From assembly GCF_022606295.1 (NCBI RefSeq), contig NZ_JAHHZS010000034.1, positions 1 to 45,284 of the forward strand: a stretch of 45,284 nucleotides of DNA, given 5' to 3'. Origin of the DNA: Arthrobacter bambusae. Its GTDB lineage: Bacteria; Actinomycetota; Actinomycetes; Actinomycetales; Micrococcaceae. The notes beneath the pieces are model-generated. The model was not told the DNA's origin, searched no databases, and saw only the letters and a program-made list of their open reading frames with translations. The position numbers and the translations under genes were made by a program. Positions 25,286-33,005 of the stretch are shown in pieces. Numbering within the stretch: the stretch's first letter is position 1; each line of letters starts with the position of its first letter.

Positions 25286-28200
25286 GTGACTTCCAGCAAT
25301 GACTCGTTCGTCCATCTGCACACCCACACCGAATATTCCATGCTGGATGGTGCGGCCCGTCTCACCGAGCTGTTCGATGAGACCGAGCGGCTGGGGATGC
25401 CTGCGCTGGCGACCACGGACCACGGTTACCTGTTCGGGGCCTTCGATTTCTGGAAGAAGGCCACTGACAAAGGCATCAAGCCGATCATCGGCGTCGAAGC
25501 CTATGTCACCCCCGGCACGGCGCGCGGCGACAAGGAGCGCGTCCGTTGGGGCGAGGAGAGCCAGCGCAAGGATGACGTCTCCGGTGGTGGTTCCTACACC
25601 CATATGACGTTGTTGAGCTACAACAACGTCGGCATGCGCAATCTGTTCCGGGCATCCTCGATTGCTTCCCTCGACTCCGTGTTCGGTAAATGGCCACGCC
25701 TCGACCGGGAGTTGCTCAACACCTATTCCGAAGGCCTGATCGCCACCACCGGCTGCCCTTCCGGTGAAGTCCAGACCCGCCTTCGGCTGGGGCAATACCG
25801 GGAGGCGCTGGCCGCGGCTTCCGAATTCCGGGACATCTTCGGTGCGGAAAACTACTTCTGCGAACTGATGGACCACGGCCTGGACATCGAGCGGCGGGTC
25901 ACTGGCGACCTGCTGCGTCTGGCGAAGGAACTGAAGCTTCCGCTCGTTGCCACCAATGACCTCCACTACACGCATGAGCATGACGCGAAGGCCCACGAGG
26001 CTTTGTTGGCGATCCAGTCGGGCTCCACGCTGCTTGAGCCCACCTATGACAACGGCGGCTCGCGATTCGCTTTCTCCGGCAGCGGCTACTACCTGAAGTC
26101 GCCGCAGGAGATGCGCGAGCTCTTCCGTGACCATCCTGAAGCCTGCGACAACACCCTGCTGATCGCAGAGCGCTGCGAAGTGTCCTTCAACACAGGCGCG
26201 AACTACATGCCGCGGTTCCCTTGTCCTCCCGGCGAGGACGAGACCTCCTGGCTCGTCAAGGAAGTGGCCACGGGACTCGATTACCGCTACCCGGATGGCG
26301 TCCCGGACAAGGTGCGCAAGCAAGCCGACTATGAGCTTGACGTCATCACGTCCATGGGCTTCCCCGGTTACTTCCTCGTGGTGGCCGACTTCATCAACTG
26401 GGCCAAGAACAACGGGATCCGGGTGGGTCCGGGCCGTGGCTCGGGTGCGGGCTCCATGGTGGCGTACGCCATGCGCATCACCGACCTTGACCCCCTGGCA
26501 CACGGCCTGATCTTCGAGCGCTTCCTCAACCCGGACCGCGTGTCCATGCCCGACTTCGACGTCGACTTCGATGATCGGCGCCGCTCCGAGGTCATCGACT
26601 ACGTCACCCGGAAGTACGGCGACGAGCGCGTGGCCATGATCGTCACCTACGGCACCATCAAGACCAAGCAGGCGCTCAAGGACTCCTCCCGCGTGCTCGG
26701 CTACCCGTTCAGCATGGGTGAGCAGCTCACCAAGGCCCTGCCGCCGGCGGTGATGGCCAAGGACATCCCGCTGGCGGACATCCAGAACCCGGAGGCCAAG
26801 CGCTATGGGGAGGCGGGAGACTTCCGCCAGCTCATCAGCACGGACCCGGAGGCCGCCAAGGTCTTCGAGACCGCGCTGGGCATCGAGGGGCTGAAGCGGC
26901 AGTGGGGTGTGCACGCTGCAGGCGTCATCATGTCCTCGGACCCCATCATCGACGTCATTCCTGTCATGCGCCGCATCCAGGACGGCCAGGTCATCACCCA
27001 GTTCGACTACCCGACGTCCGAAGGCCTTGGCCTGATCAAGATGGACTTCCTCGGCCTGAGGAACCTGACGATCATTTCCGACGCACTGGAAAACATCAAG
27101 ATGAACCGCGGCATCGACCTGGATCTCGAGCACCTGGCGTTGGACGATCCGGCGTCGTACGAGTTGCTGGCGCGCGGCGACACGTTGGGCGTCTTCCAGC
27201 TCGACGGCGGGCCCATGCGGTCCCTGCTCAAGCTCATGAAGCCTGACAACTTCGAAGACATCTCCGCCGTATTGGCGCTGTACCGGCCCGGCCCCATGGG
27301 CGCCAACGCGCACACTGACTACGCGCTCCGCAAGAACAAGATCCAGGAGGTCATCCCGATCCATCCGGAACTCGAGGAACCCCTATCCGAAATCCTCGGC
27401 GGAACGTATGGCCTGATCGTGTACCAGGAGCAGGTCATGGCCGTAGCCCAGAAGCTTGCCGGCTACTCTCTGGGCCAGGCCGATATCCTCCGGCGCGCCA
27501 TGGGCAAGAAGAAGAAATCCGAACTGGACAAGCAGTTCGCCGGCTTCTCCCAGGGCATGCAGGACAACGGCTACTCCATGGATGCCGTCAAGACCTTGTG
27601 GGACATCCTGCTCCCGTTCTCCGACTACGCCTTCAATAAGGCCCACTCCGCCGCATACGGGGTCATCTCCTACTGGACCGCGTACCTGAAGGCCCACTAC
27701 GCTCCCGAATACATGGCGGCCCTGCTCACGTCCGTGGGCGACGACAAGGATAAATCGGCCATCTACCTCAATGAATGCCGGCGCATGGGCATTACGGTCC
27801 TGCCGCCGGACGTCAACGAGTCAAGCCTCAACTTCACCCCTGTGGGAACCGACATCCGCTTCGGGATGGGGGCCATCCGCAACGTCGGCGTCAACGTGGT
27901 GGAAGCCATGGTGGCCGCCCGGGGGAGCGAAGGCAATTACACCTCCTTCAAGGACTTCCTCATGAAGGTTCCGGCGGTCGTCTGCAACAAGCGCACCATC
28001 GAGTCCCTCATCAAGGCCGGCGCCTTCGACTCGCTTGGCCACCACCGCCGTGCATTGGCCATGGTCCACGAAGAAGCGATCGATTCCGTCATCACGCTCA
28101 AGCGCAATGAGGCGATCGGCCAGTTCGATCTCTTCGCCGGATTCGAGGACCAGGAGCCGCAAGCCTCCTTGAGTACCGAGATCCCGGACCTGCCGGAATG

Positions 28201-28843
28201 GGAGAAGAAGGACAAGCTCGCTTTCGAGCGGGACATGCTTGGGCTCTATGTCTCGGACCACCCCCTGCAAGGGCTTGAGGGCGTGCTGAGCCAGCATGCC
28301 GAGCAGTCGATCACCTCGATCCTGGGAGAAGACGGACCGCACGACGGCGCCATCGTCACCATCGCGGGCATGATCACCTCGCTCAGCCGCAGGATCGCCA
28401 AAGCAAGCGGCAACGCCTATGCGCGGGCCGAGATCGAAGACCTTGGTGCCTCCATCGAGGTCATGTTCTTCGGCCAGGTCTACGGCCCCATCGCTTCGGT
28501 CCTCGCGGAGGACCTGATCGTCGTGGTCAAGGGGCGCTTGCAGCGGCGCGACGACGGTGCGGTCACCTTGAACTGCATGGAGCTTTCGGTTCCGGACCTC
28601 AGCGAGGGTACCAACGGCCCGTTGGTCATCACGATGCCCACCTACAAGGCAACCGAGGCCGTCGTCACCGATCTTCGCGATGTCCTGACAACGCACCGGG
28701 GAAACTCCGAAGTCAGGCTCCACCTGCAGGGCGACTCCAAGGTCGAGGTCATGGGCCTGCCGGTGCACTTGCGCGTGAACCCCACACCGTCGCTTTTCGG
28801 CGACCTCAAGGTACTGCTCGGCCCGACCTGCCTGGACAGCTAA
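25286..28843 (+). CDS. dnaE: DNA polymerase III alpha subunit
   Basis: The 1185-residue catalytic subunit of the replicative polymerase. An N-terminal PHP domain begins FVHLHTHTEYSMLDGA with its metal-binding histidines. The C-family polymerase core shows VGPGRGSGAGSMVAYA and the catalytic MPDFDVDFDDRRR. Downstream are VYQEQVMAVAQ, the FNKAHSAAYG motif, a helix-hairpin-helix region and an OB fold (GAIVTIAGMITSLSRRI). Length and motif order match the essential DnaE1 type rather than the shorter mutasome DnaE2. The stop is immediately adjacent to the stop of the opposing flavin reductase gene. Confidence 0.97.
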   Translation: MTSSNDSFVHLHTHTEYSMLDGAARLTELFDETERLGMPALATTDHGYLFGAFDFWKKATDKGIKPIIGVEAYVTPGTARGDKERVRWGEESQRKDDVSGGGSYTHMTLLSYNNVGMRNLFRASSIASLDSVFGKWPRLDRELLNTYSEGLIATTGCPSGEVQTRLRLGQYREALAAASEFRDIFGAENYFCELMDHGLDIERRVTGDLLRLAKELKLPLVATNDLHYTHEHDAKAHEALLAIQSGSTLLEPTYDNGGSRFAFSGSGYYLKSPQEMRELFRDHPEACDNTLLIAERCEVSFNTGANYMPRFPCPPGEDETSWLVKEVATGLDYRYPDGVPDKVRKQADYELDVITSMGFPGYFLVVADFINWAKNNGIRVGPGRGSGAGSMVAYAMRITDLDPLAHGLIFERFLNPDRVSMPDFDVDFDDRRRSEVIDYVTRKYGDERVAMIVTYGTIKTKQALKDSSRVLGYPFSMGEQLTKALPPAVMAKDIPLADIQNPEAKRYGEAGDFRQLISTDPEAAKVFETALGIEGLKRQWGVHAAGVIMSSDPIIDVIPVMRRIQDGQVITQFDYPTSEGLGLIKMDFLGLRNLTIISDALENIKMNRGIDLDLEHLALDDPASYELLARGDTLGVFQLDGGPMRSLLKLMKPDNFEDISAVLALYRPGPMGANAHTDYALRKNKIQEVIPIHPELEEPLSEILGGTYGLIVYQEQVMAVAQKLAGYSLGQADILRRAMGKKKKSELDKQFAGFSQGMQDNGYSMDAVKTLWDILLPFSDYAFNKAHSAAYGVISYWTAYLKAHYAPEYMAALLTSVGDDKDKSAIYLNECRRMGITVLPPDVNESSLNFTPVGTDIRFGMGAIRNVGVNVVEAMVAARGSEGNYTSFKDFLMKVPAVVCNKRTIESLIKAGAFDSLGHHRRALAMVHEEAIDSVITLKRNEAIGQFDLFAGFEDQEPQASLSTEIPDLPEWEKKDKLAFERDMLGLYVSDHPLQGLEGVLSQHAEQSITSILGEDGPHDGAIVTIAGMITSLSRRIAKASGNAYARAEIEDLGASIEVMFFGQVYGPIASVLAEDLIVVVKGRLQRRDDGAVTLNCMELSVPDLSEGTNGPLVITMPTYKATEAVVTDLRDVLTTHRGNSEVRLHLQGDSKVEVMGLPVHLRVNPTPSLFGDLKVLLGPTCLDS

Positions 28844-29344
28844 CTAGATCTCATAGTCGAGCGGGACCGGCTGGCCGTAGGAGCCCGAGTGGTACAGCAG
28901 CGGGGTGTCATCCTCGCCGACAAGCCCATCGACAACCTCCACCACGACGATCGCGTTGTTTTCGAAGGACAGGCGCATCTGGATCTTGCCGATCAACCAG
29001 CCGGCCACGTTCTTCAGGATGGGGACATCGAAGGGGCCTGGTTCCCAGTGGTCGCCTTCAAACCGTTCCTGGGTGCGGGCGAAGCGGTCTGCGAGGGCCT
29101 GGTTCTCGAGGCCGAGCATGTGCAGTCCGATATACGTCGAATTCGCCACGGCCGGCCAGGAGCTGGAACTGCGGGACATGTTGAAGGTGAAGCGTGGCGG
29201 CTCGGCGGACAGCGAAGCCACGGACGTCGCGGTGAAGCCGAAAGGCTTGCCGTTGAGGTCGGCAGTGATGATGGCCACCCCGGCGGCATGCCGGCGGAAC
29301 ATTTGTTTGAATGTTCCTTCAAAAGCCGAATTGTCCGAAGCCAC
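28844..29344 (-). CDS. flavin reductase-like FMN-binding protein
   Basis: A 166-residue protein of the flavin reductase family, a split-barrel fold that binds FMN and often supplies reduced flavin to a monooxygenase. Family motifs visible are FKQMFRRHAAGVAIITA, PFGFTATSVASLSAEPPRFTFNMSRSSSSW and a C-terminal PLLYHSGSYG. GTG 29344 has AGGAG about nine bases upstream. No partner monooxygenase is adjacent, so the substrate is unknown. It converges on dnaE with no bases between the stops and is divergent from the membrane protein gene at 29461. Confidence 0.85.
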   Translation of the reverse strand: MASDNSAFEGTFKQMFRRHAAGVAIITADLNGKPFGFTATSVASLSAEPPRFTFNMSRSSSSWPAVANSTYIGLHMLGLENQALADRFARTQERFEGDHWEPGPFDVPILKNVAGWLIGKIQMRLSFENNAIVVVEVVDGLVGEDDTPLLYHSGSYGQPVPLDYEI

Positions 29345-29447
29345 TTTGCCGATCTCCTGAGTGAGCTATTGGTAATAACGCTGGTGGATTCAGCGTATTC
29401 CGCTGCCCGCCTGGGCGCTTGCTTGTTGAGCATCCAGAAACGTTTGT

Positions 29448-29453
29448 TAATGT
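29448..29453 (+). promoter_or_regulatory. candidate -10 box for the 29461 membrane protein
   Basis: TAATGT is followed by seven bases and then ATG 29461. No ribosome binding site is present between them. Confidence 0.35.
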
Positions 29454-29460
29454 TTGTGTC

Positions 29461-30018
29461 ATGACCAAGCCAACATCGAACCTTCTCGACTCCGGTCCCG
29501 CGCGGGACACGGATCCGGACACCGGCACGGACACCGGCAGTCGGGACCGCAAATTGTGGCTTTGGCTCGCCGTGCCTGCCGCCTCCGGCCTTGGGCTTGG
29601 CCTGGTGTGGTGGCTGTTGGCTCCGGGTGGCCTGAACGTGATCTCCGGAAATCCCGCCCTCGCCGATCCGACAGCCTCGGCCGGCAGGCTTCCGAGGGAC
29701 CTGGTCCTGGCCGGGCTGCTGTTGCTTTCCGGCTGCTTCACGGCAGTCCTGCTCGACAGCAAGGTCCGGAAACCGGGGCACGGCATTCGCACCTTCCTGG
29801 CGGTCCTGGGTGGCGCGGTGGGGGCACTCGTGGCCTGGCAGGTGGGCCTGTTGGCCGCGCAGTGGTGGGGTCCAGCCTCAAGCGGCGGTGAAGGCTTCTC
29901 ATTGCGGGCGGCGTCGGCACTCTTGCTGTGGCCGGGAGCAACCGCCCTCGTGACATTCCTCCTTACTCTTTTCGGCTTGATGGGAAAGCAGCCCGAGGCA
30001 CCGCCGCTCGCCCCGTAA
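29461..30018 (+). CDS. four-helix membrane protein of unknown function (DUF2567-like)
   Basis: A 185-residue protein with a Thr/Asp/Pro-rich cytoplasmic start and four hydrophobic segments, at about residues 32-56, 79-98, 110-136 and 152-176. The first helix ends in WWLLAPGGLNVI, which recalls the actinobacterial DUF2567 family; I hold that family name only tentatively. The loop after helix 1 (about 57-78) would be outside the cell. It ends 9 bp before the hisD start, but hisD has its own -10-like element, so co-transcription is optional. No function is proposed. Confidence 0.7.
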   Translation: MTKPTSNLLDSGPARDTDPDTGTDTGSRDRKLWLWLAVPAASGLGLGLVWWLLAPGGLNVISGNPALADPTASAGRLPRDLVLAGLLLLSGCFTAVLLDSKVRKPGHGIRTFLAVLGGAVGALVAWQVGLLAAQWWGPASSGGEGFSLRAASALLLWPGATALVTFLLTLFGLMGKQPEAPPLAP

Positions 30019-30021
30019 AAT
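30016..30021 (+). promoter_or_regulatory. candidate -10 box for leaderless hisD transcript
   Basis: TAAAAT overlaps the stop codon of the upstream membrane protein gene (TAA at 30016-30018). Six bases separate it from GTG 30028. Confidence 0.45.
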
Positions 30022-30027
30022 GATCTG

Positions 30028-31401
30028 GTGACCATTTCTCCGGAGAACCCTGCCGACACCGCTTCCCAGTCCCTGGACTTCCGCCGCATTGACTTGCGCG
30101 GACGGTCCCTGACCTTGGCGGAACTGCGGGCCGTGGTGCCCCGGGCGAAGCATCAGACCATGGCGGACGCCGAGCAAAAGGTCGTGGACATCATTGCGGC
30201 GGTCCGCTCCCGCGGCTTCGAAGCCCTGGGTGAGTTCGCGTTGGCGTTCGACGGCGTGGAACAATCCCACCCCCGAGTACCTGCCACGGCCCTTGCCGAA
30301 GCCCTTGAAAACCTCGACCCGTCCGTCCGGGCGGCCCTGGAGGAATCCATCAGGCGTGCCCGGCGCTTTGCGGACGGCCAGCGGCCGGCGAACGTCGATG
30401 TGGAACTGGGGGACGGCGCCGTCGTGAGCCAGAACTGGGTACCGGTGGGGCGAGTGGGACTGTACGTTCCGGGCGGACTGGCCGTCTACCCGTCCTCGGT
30501 GATCATGAACGTTGTTCCGGCGCTGGCTGCCGGCGTCGCCTCGATCGCGTTGGCTTCCCCGCCCCAGAAGGACTTTGGCGGCTTGCCCCACCCCACCATC
30601 CTGGCCGCGGCCGCCCTGCTGGGAATCGACGAGGTCTACGCCATCGGGGGTGCCCAGGCGATCGTATCCTTCGCGTACGGCATCCCCGGGACCGGCGAGG
30701 ACCAGCCCATCGAGCCCGTGGACGTCGTGACCGGCCCCGGAAACATCTTCGTGGCCACCGCCAAGCGGCTTGTGAAAGGCGTCGTGGGGATCGACTCCGA
30801 GGCCGGCACCACCGAGATCGCCATCTTGGCCGACGCTTCGGCCCGGCCCGCGCTCGTCGCCGCCGACCTCATCAGCCAGGCCGAGCACGACCCGAAGGCG
30901 GCGTCGGTCCTGATCACCGACTCGGAGGAACTCGCCTCGGCGGTGCAGCGGGAACTGGCGCTGCAGGCCGGAACCACGAAGCACGGCGAGCGGGTTGCCA
31001 CGGCGTTGTCGGGCCCGCAGTCGGGCGTGGTGCTGGTAGACGACCTCGGGCAGGGCATCGCCGTCTGCGATGCGTACGCGGCCGAGCACTTGGAAATCAT
31101 GACGGCGGACGCAGCCGCGGTCGCCGCGCGGATCCGCAACGCCGGGGCGATTTTCGTGGGGGACTACAGCCCCGTCAGCCTCGGAGACTACTGTGCCGGC
31201 TCCAACCACGTCTTGCCCACGAGCGGCACCGCAGCCTTCTCTTCCGGCCTGAACGTGACAACGTTCCTGCGTGCCGTCCAAGTGATCAACTACGACAAGG
31301 CTGCCTTGGAACAGGTCAGCAGGCACATCGTGAGCCTCGCGGATGCCGAGGACCTTCCTGGCCACGGCGACGCGGTCAAGATTCGTTTCGCGGGGGCCTG
31401 A
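30028..31401 (+). CDS. hisD: histidinol dehydrogenase
   Basis: A 457-residue zinc- and NAD-dependent enzyme for the last two steps of histidine synthesis, L-histidinol to L-histidine. Family motifs include NWVPVGRVGLYVPGG, GGAQAI, VTGPGNIFVATAKR, the zinc/active-site region DLISQAEHDPKA, YAAEHLEIM with the catalytic Glu-His pair, and GSNHVLPTSGTA. The usual AGPTE reads AGTTE here. No other his genes are in the window downstream; the next gene is nrdR after a complex 166-bp leader. Confidence 0.95.
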   Translation: MTISPENPADTASQSLDFRRIDLRGRSLTLAELRAVVPRAKHQTMADAEQKVVDIIAAVRSRGFEALGEFALAFDGVEQSHPRVPATALAEALENLDPSVRAALEESIRRARRFADGQRPANVDVELGDGAVVSQNWVPVGRVGLYVPGGLAVYPSSVIMNVVPALAAGVASIALASPPQKDFGGLPHPTILAAAALLGIDEVYAIGGAQAIVSFAYGIPGTGEDQPIEPVDVVTGPGNIFVATAKRLVKGVVGIDSEAGTTEIAILADASARPALVAADLISQAEHDPKAASVLITDSEELASAVQRELALQAGTTKHGERVATALSGPQSGVVLVDDLGQGIAVCDAYAAEHLEIMTADAAAVAARIRNAGAIFVGDYSPVSLGDYCAGSNHVLPTSGTAAFSSGLNVTTFLRAVQVINYDKAALEQVSRHIVSLADAEDLPGHGDAVKIRFAGA

Positions 31402-31440
31402 ACCACTACATGTATGGGTCACAACCACTACATATAGTAA
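31401..31440 (+). promoter_or_regulatory. direct repeat with NrdR-box similarity and embedded -10
   Basis: AACCACTACATRTA occurs at 31401-31414 and 31423-31436, 22 bp apart. The second copy reads ACTACATATAGT (31427-31438), matching 11 of 12 core bases of the NrdR box ACTATATATAGT; the first matches about 8 of 12. TATAGT at 31433-31438 is a good -10 inside the second box, so NrdR binding would block it. Canonical paired NrdR boxes are about 31-32 bp apart, so the 22-bp spacing is unusual. Confidence 0.55.
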
Positions 31441-31479
31441 TTACAGTGTTGTCATTAGGACTCATGTAGCCGTAAACTG

Positions 31480-31510
31480 GTGCCGGAAGTCAAACTTCCG
31501 GCACCTTTTG
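31480..31510 (+). terminator. hairpin terminator after hisD / attenuator in the nrdR leader
   Basis: GTGCCGGAAG (31480-31489) pairs perfectly with CTTCCGGCAC (31495-31504) around TCAAA and is followed by CTTTTGCGTTT. It can end hisD transcription. If nrdR is transcribed from the -10 at 31433, it lies inside the nrdR leader and would act as an attenuator. Confidence 0.7.
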
Positions 31511-31512
31511 CG

Positions 31513-31547
31513 TTTCCGGCACACGCCCGGCGGACAGCGTGCCGGAA
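31513..31547 (+). promoter_or_regulatory. second, competing hairpin in the nrdR leader
   Basis: TTCCGGCAC (31514-31522) pairs with GTGCCGGAA (31539-31547). The same segments can instead pair with the two arms of the hairpin at 31480-31504, so alternative folds exist. The last arm ends eight bases before the nrdR ribosome binding site. Confidence 0.5.
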
Positions 31548-31567
31548 CCGAAGCGGGGAGGCCCAGC

Positions 31568-32080
31568 GTGTATTGTCCGTTCTGCCGAAACCCCGACTCC
31601 CGCGTCGTGGACAGCCGGATGGCCGACGACGGCTCAGCCATCCGCCGCCGGCGCCAGTGCCCCGAGTGCGGACGCCGTTTCACCACCGTGGAAACCACCA
31701 GCCTTTCCGTCATCAAACGCTCAGGCGTGGGAGAGCCCTTCAGCCGGATCAAGATCATCAACGGCGTTCGCAAGGCCTGCCAGGGCCGTCCCGTGACTGA
31801 GGACGACCTTGCGATGCTCGCCCAGGAAGTCGAGGAGAACATCCGATCTTCCGGTGCGGCGGAAATCGACGCCCACGAGGTCGGCTTGGCGATCCTTGGG
31901 CCACTCCAGAAACTGGACGAAGTCGCCTACCTTCGTTTTGCCAGCGTCTATCAGGCCTTCGAATCGCTTGAGGACTTCGAATCAGCCATTGCGCTGCTCC
32001 GGCACGAGGCCGAAAGCGTCGCGGCGGAGAATGCAGCGAAGAGCGCCAAGGGCAAGAGCTCCGAGAAGAGCCCCATTTAG
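31568..32080 (+). CDS. nrdR: transcriptional repressor NrdR
   Basis: A 170-residue NrdR, which senses ATP/dATP and represses ribonucleotide reductase genes. The zinc ribbon at the start has CPFC at residues 3-6 and CPEC at about 31-34, with DSRVVDSR and FTTVET between and after. The ATP-cone domain follows (VIKRSGVGEPFSRIKI to LDEVAYLRFASVYQAF). A charged, Ala/Lys/Ser-rich tail of about 20 residues exceeds the usual length. GTG 31568 is chosen because the zinc ribbon starts at residue 3 and GGGGAGG lies just upstream. No nrd genes are in the window. Confidence 0.95.
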   Translation: MYCPFCRNPDSRVVDSRMADDGSAIRRRRQCPECGRRFTTVETTSLSVIKRSGVGEPFSRIKIINGVRKACQGRPVTEDDLAMLAQEVEENIRSSGAAEIDAHEVGLAILGPLQKLDEVAYLRFASVYQAFESLEDFESAIALLRHEAESVAAENAAKSAKGKSSEKSPI

Positions 32081-32082
32081 CT

Positions 32083-32122
32083 CCGGTGGTGGCAGCGGAG
32101 GGGAAGCCGCAGCCACCACCGG
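32083..32122. terminator. hairpin between convergent nrdR and ppgK
   Basis: CCGGTGGTGGC (32083-32093) pairs with GCCACCACCGG (32112-32122), and an inner GCGG/CCGC pair extends the stem. There is no T-run, but the position between two converging genes 49 bp apart fits a shared terminator. Confidence 0.6.
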
Positions 32123-32129
32123 CACCACC

Positions 32130-32948
32130 CTACTTGGCCAGCTTGTGGTGGAGGGCGACGTCGAGCGCGGCCCCCACGATCCCGGCGTCGTTCTTCAGTT
32201 CCGCCGTCACGATGCGGGTCCGCAGATCCAAGTGGGGGAAGTATTCGTCCGAGCGCTTCGAAATGCCGCCGCCGATGATGAAGAGTTCCGGGGAGAACAG
32301 GAACTCGACGTGGGAGAGATAGCGCTGCAGGAGCACGCTGTATTCTTCCCAGCTCAAGCCGTCCCGTTCGCGCGCGACGGCGGATGCCTTCGTTTCGGCG
32401 TCGTGGCCGTCCACCTCGAGGTGGCCGAGCTCGGCATTGGGAACCAGGTGCCCGTTGAAGATGAAGGCTGAGCCGATGCCCGTACCGAGCGTGATCACCA
32501 GGACCGTGCCGTCGACCCCTTCGCCTGCGCCGTAGCGGGCTTCTGCGAGTCCGGCTGCATCCGCGTCGTTGATTACCTCGACGGGACGGTCCAGACGCTT
32601 GGTGAGCAGTGAATCAATGTCCGTGTCGAGCCAGGACTTGTCCACATTCGCGGCGGAGCGGACCACGCCGTGCTGGATGATTCCGGGGAAGGTGACTCCC
32701 ACGGGTGAACCCTGGGCCGGAGCATCCTCGCGTGCCGACAACTCCTCGACGATCTGTGCGATCACTTCGGCGACAGCTTCGGGTGTGGCGGGCTGCGGCG
32801 TCGGAATACGGAGGCGGTCCCCGAGCAGCTTGCCCTTCTTGAGGTCGACGATGCCGCCCTTGATGCCGGTGCCTCCGACGTCGATGCCGATCAGCGGGCC
32901 GTTCTTGTGGATCTTCTCATCCTTCTTGGTCAATGCGTTTCCGTTCAT
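32130..32948 (-). CDS. ppgK: polyphosphate glucokinase (ROK family)
   Basis: A 272-residue ROK-fold kinase that phosphorylates glucose with polyphosphate, often also with ATP; the family is typical of actinobacteria. The phosphate-binding loop IGIDVGGTGIKGGIVDL is at about residues 20-36, NDADAAGLAEARYG follows, and TLGTGIGSAFIFNGHLVPNAELGHLE is the PpgK version of the ROK motif. It lacks the CXCGXXGC zinc motif of many ROK proteins, as PpgK members do. The ATG at 32948 has no ribosome binding site; a TTG five codons later has GGAA before it. Map lies 57 bp upstream on the same strand. Confidence 0.92.
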   Translation of the reverse strand: MNGNALTKKDEKIHKNGPLIGIDVGGTGIKGGIVDLKKGKLLGDRLRIPTPQPATPEAVAEVIAQIVEELSAREDAPAQGSPVGVTFPGIIQHGVVRSAANVDKSWLDTDIDSLLTKRLDRPVEVINDADAAGLAEARYGAGEGVDGTVLVITLGTGIGSAFIFNGHLVPNAELGHLEVDGHDAETKASAVARERDGLSWEEYSVLLQRYLSHVEFLFSPELFIIGGGISKRSDEYFPHLDLRTRIVTAELKNDAGIVGAALDVALHHKLAK

Positions 32949-33005
32949 GGCAGGAGGGGTGGGCAGGTCGCAGCACGAACGGCTGCAGGTGACCTTCCGG
33001 AGAGC

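Noticed and set aside
25160..27364. Very long open frame (over 700 codons) on the minus strand inside dnaE
   Set aside because: It is the antisense of a clear DnaE sequence; high GC with G/C third positions makes long antisense frames common. No ribosome binding site, no recognisable domain.
28889..29464. 191-codon plus-strand frame opposite the flavin reductase gene
   Set aside because: Antisense to a gene with clear family motifs and a good ribosome binding site.
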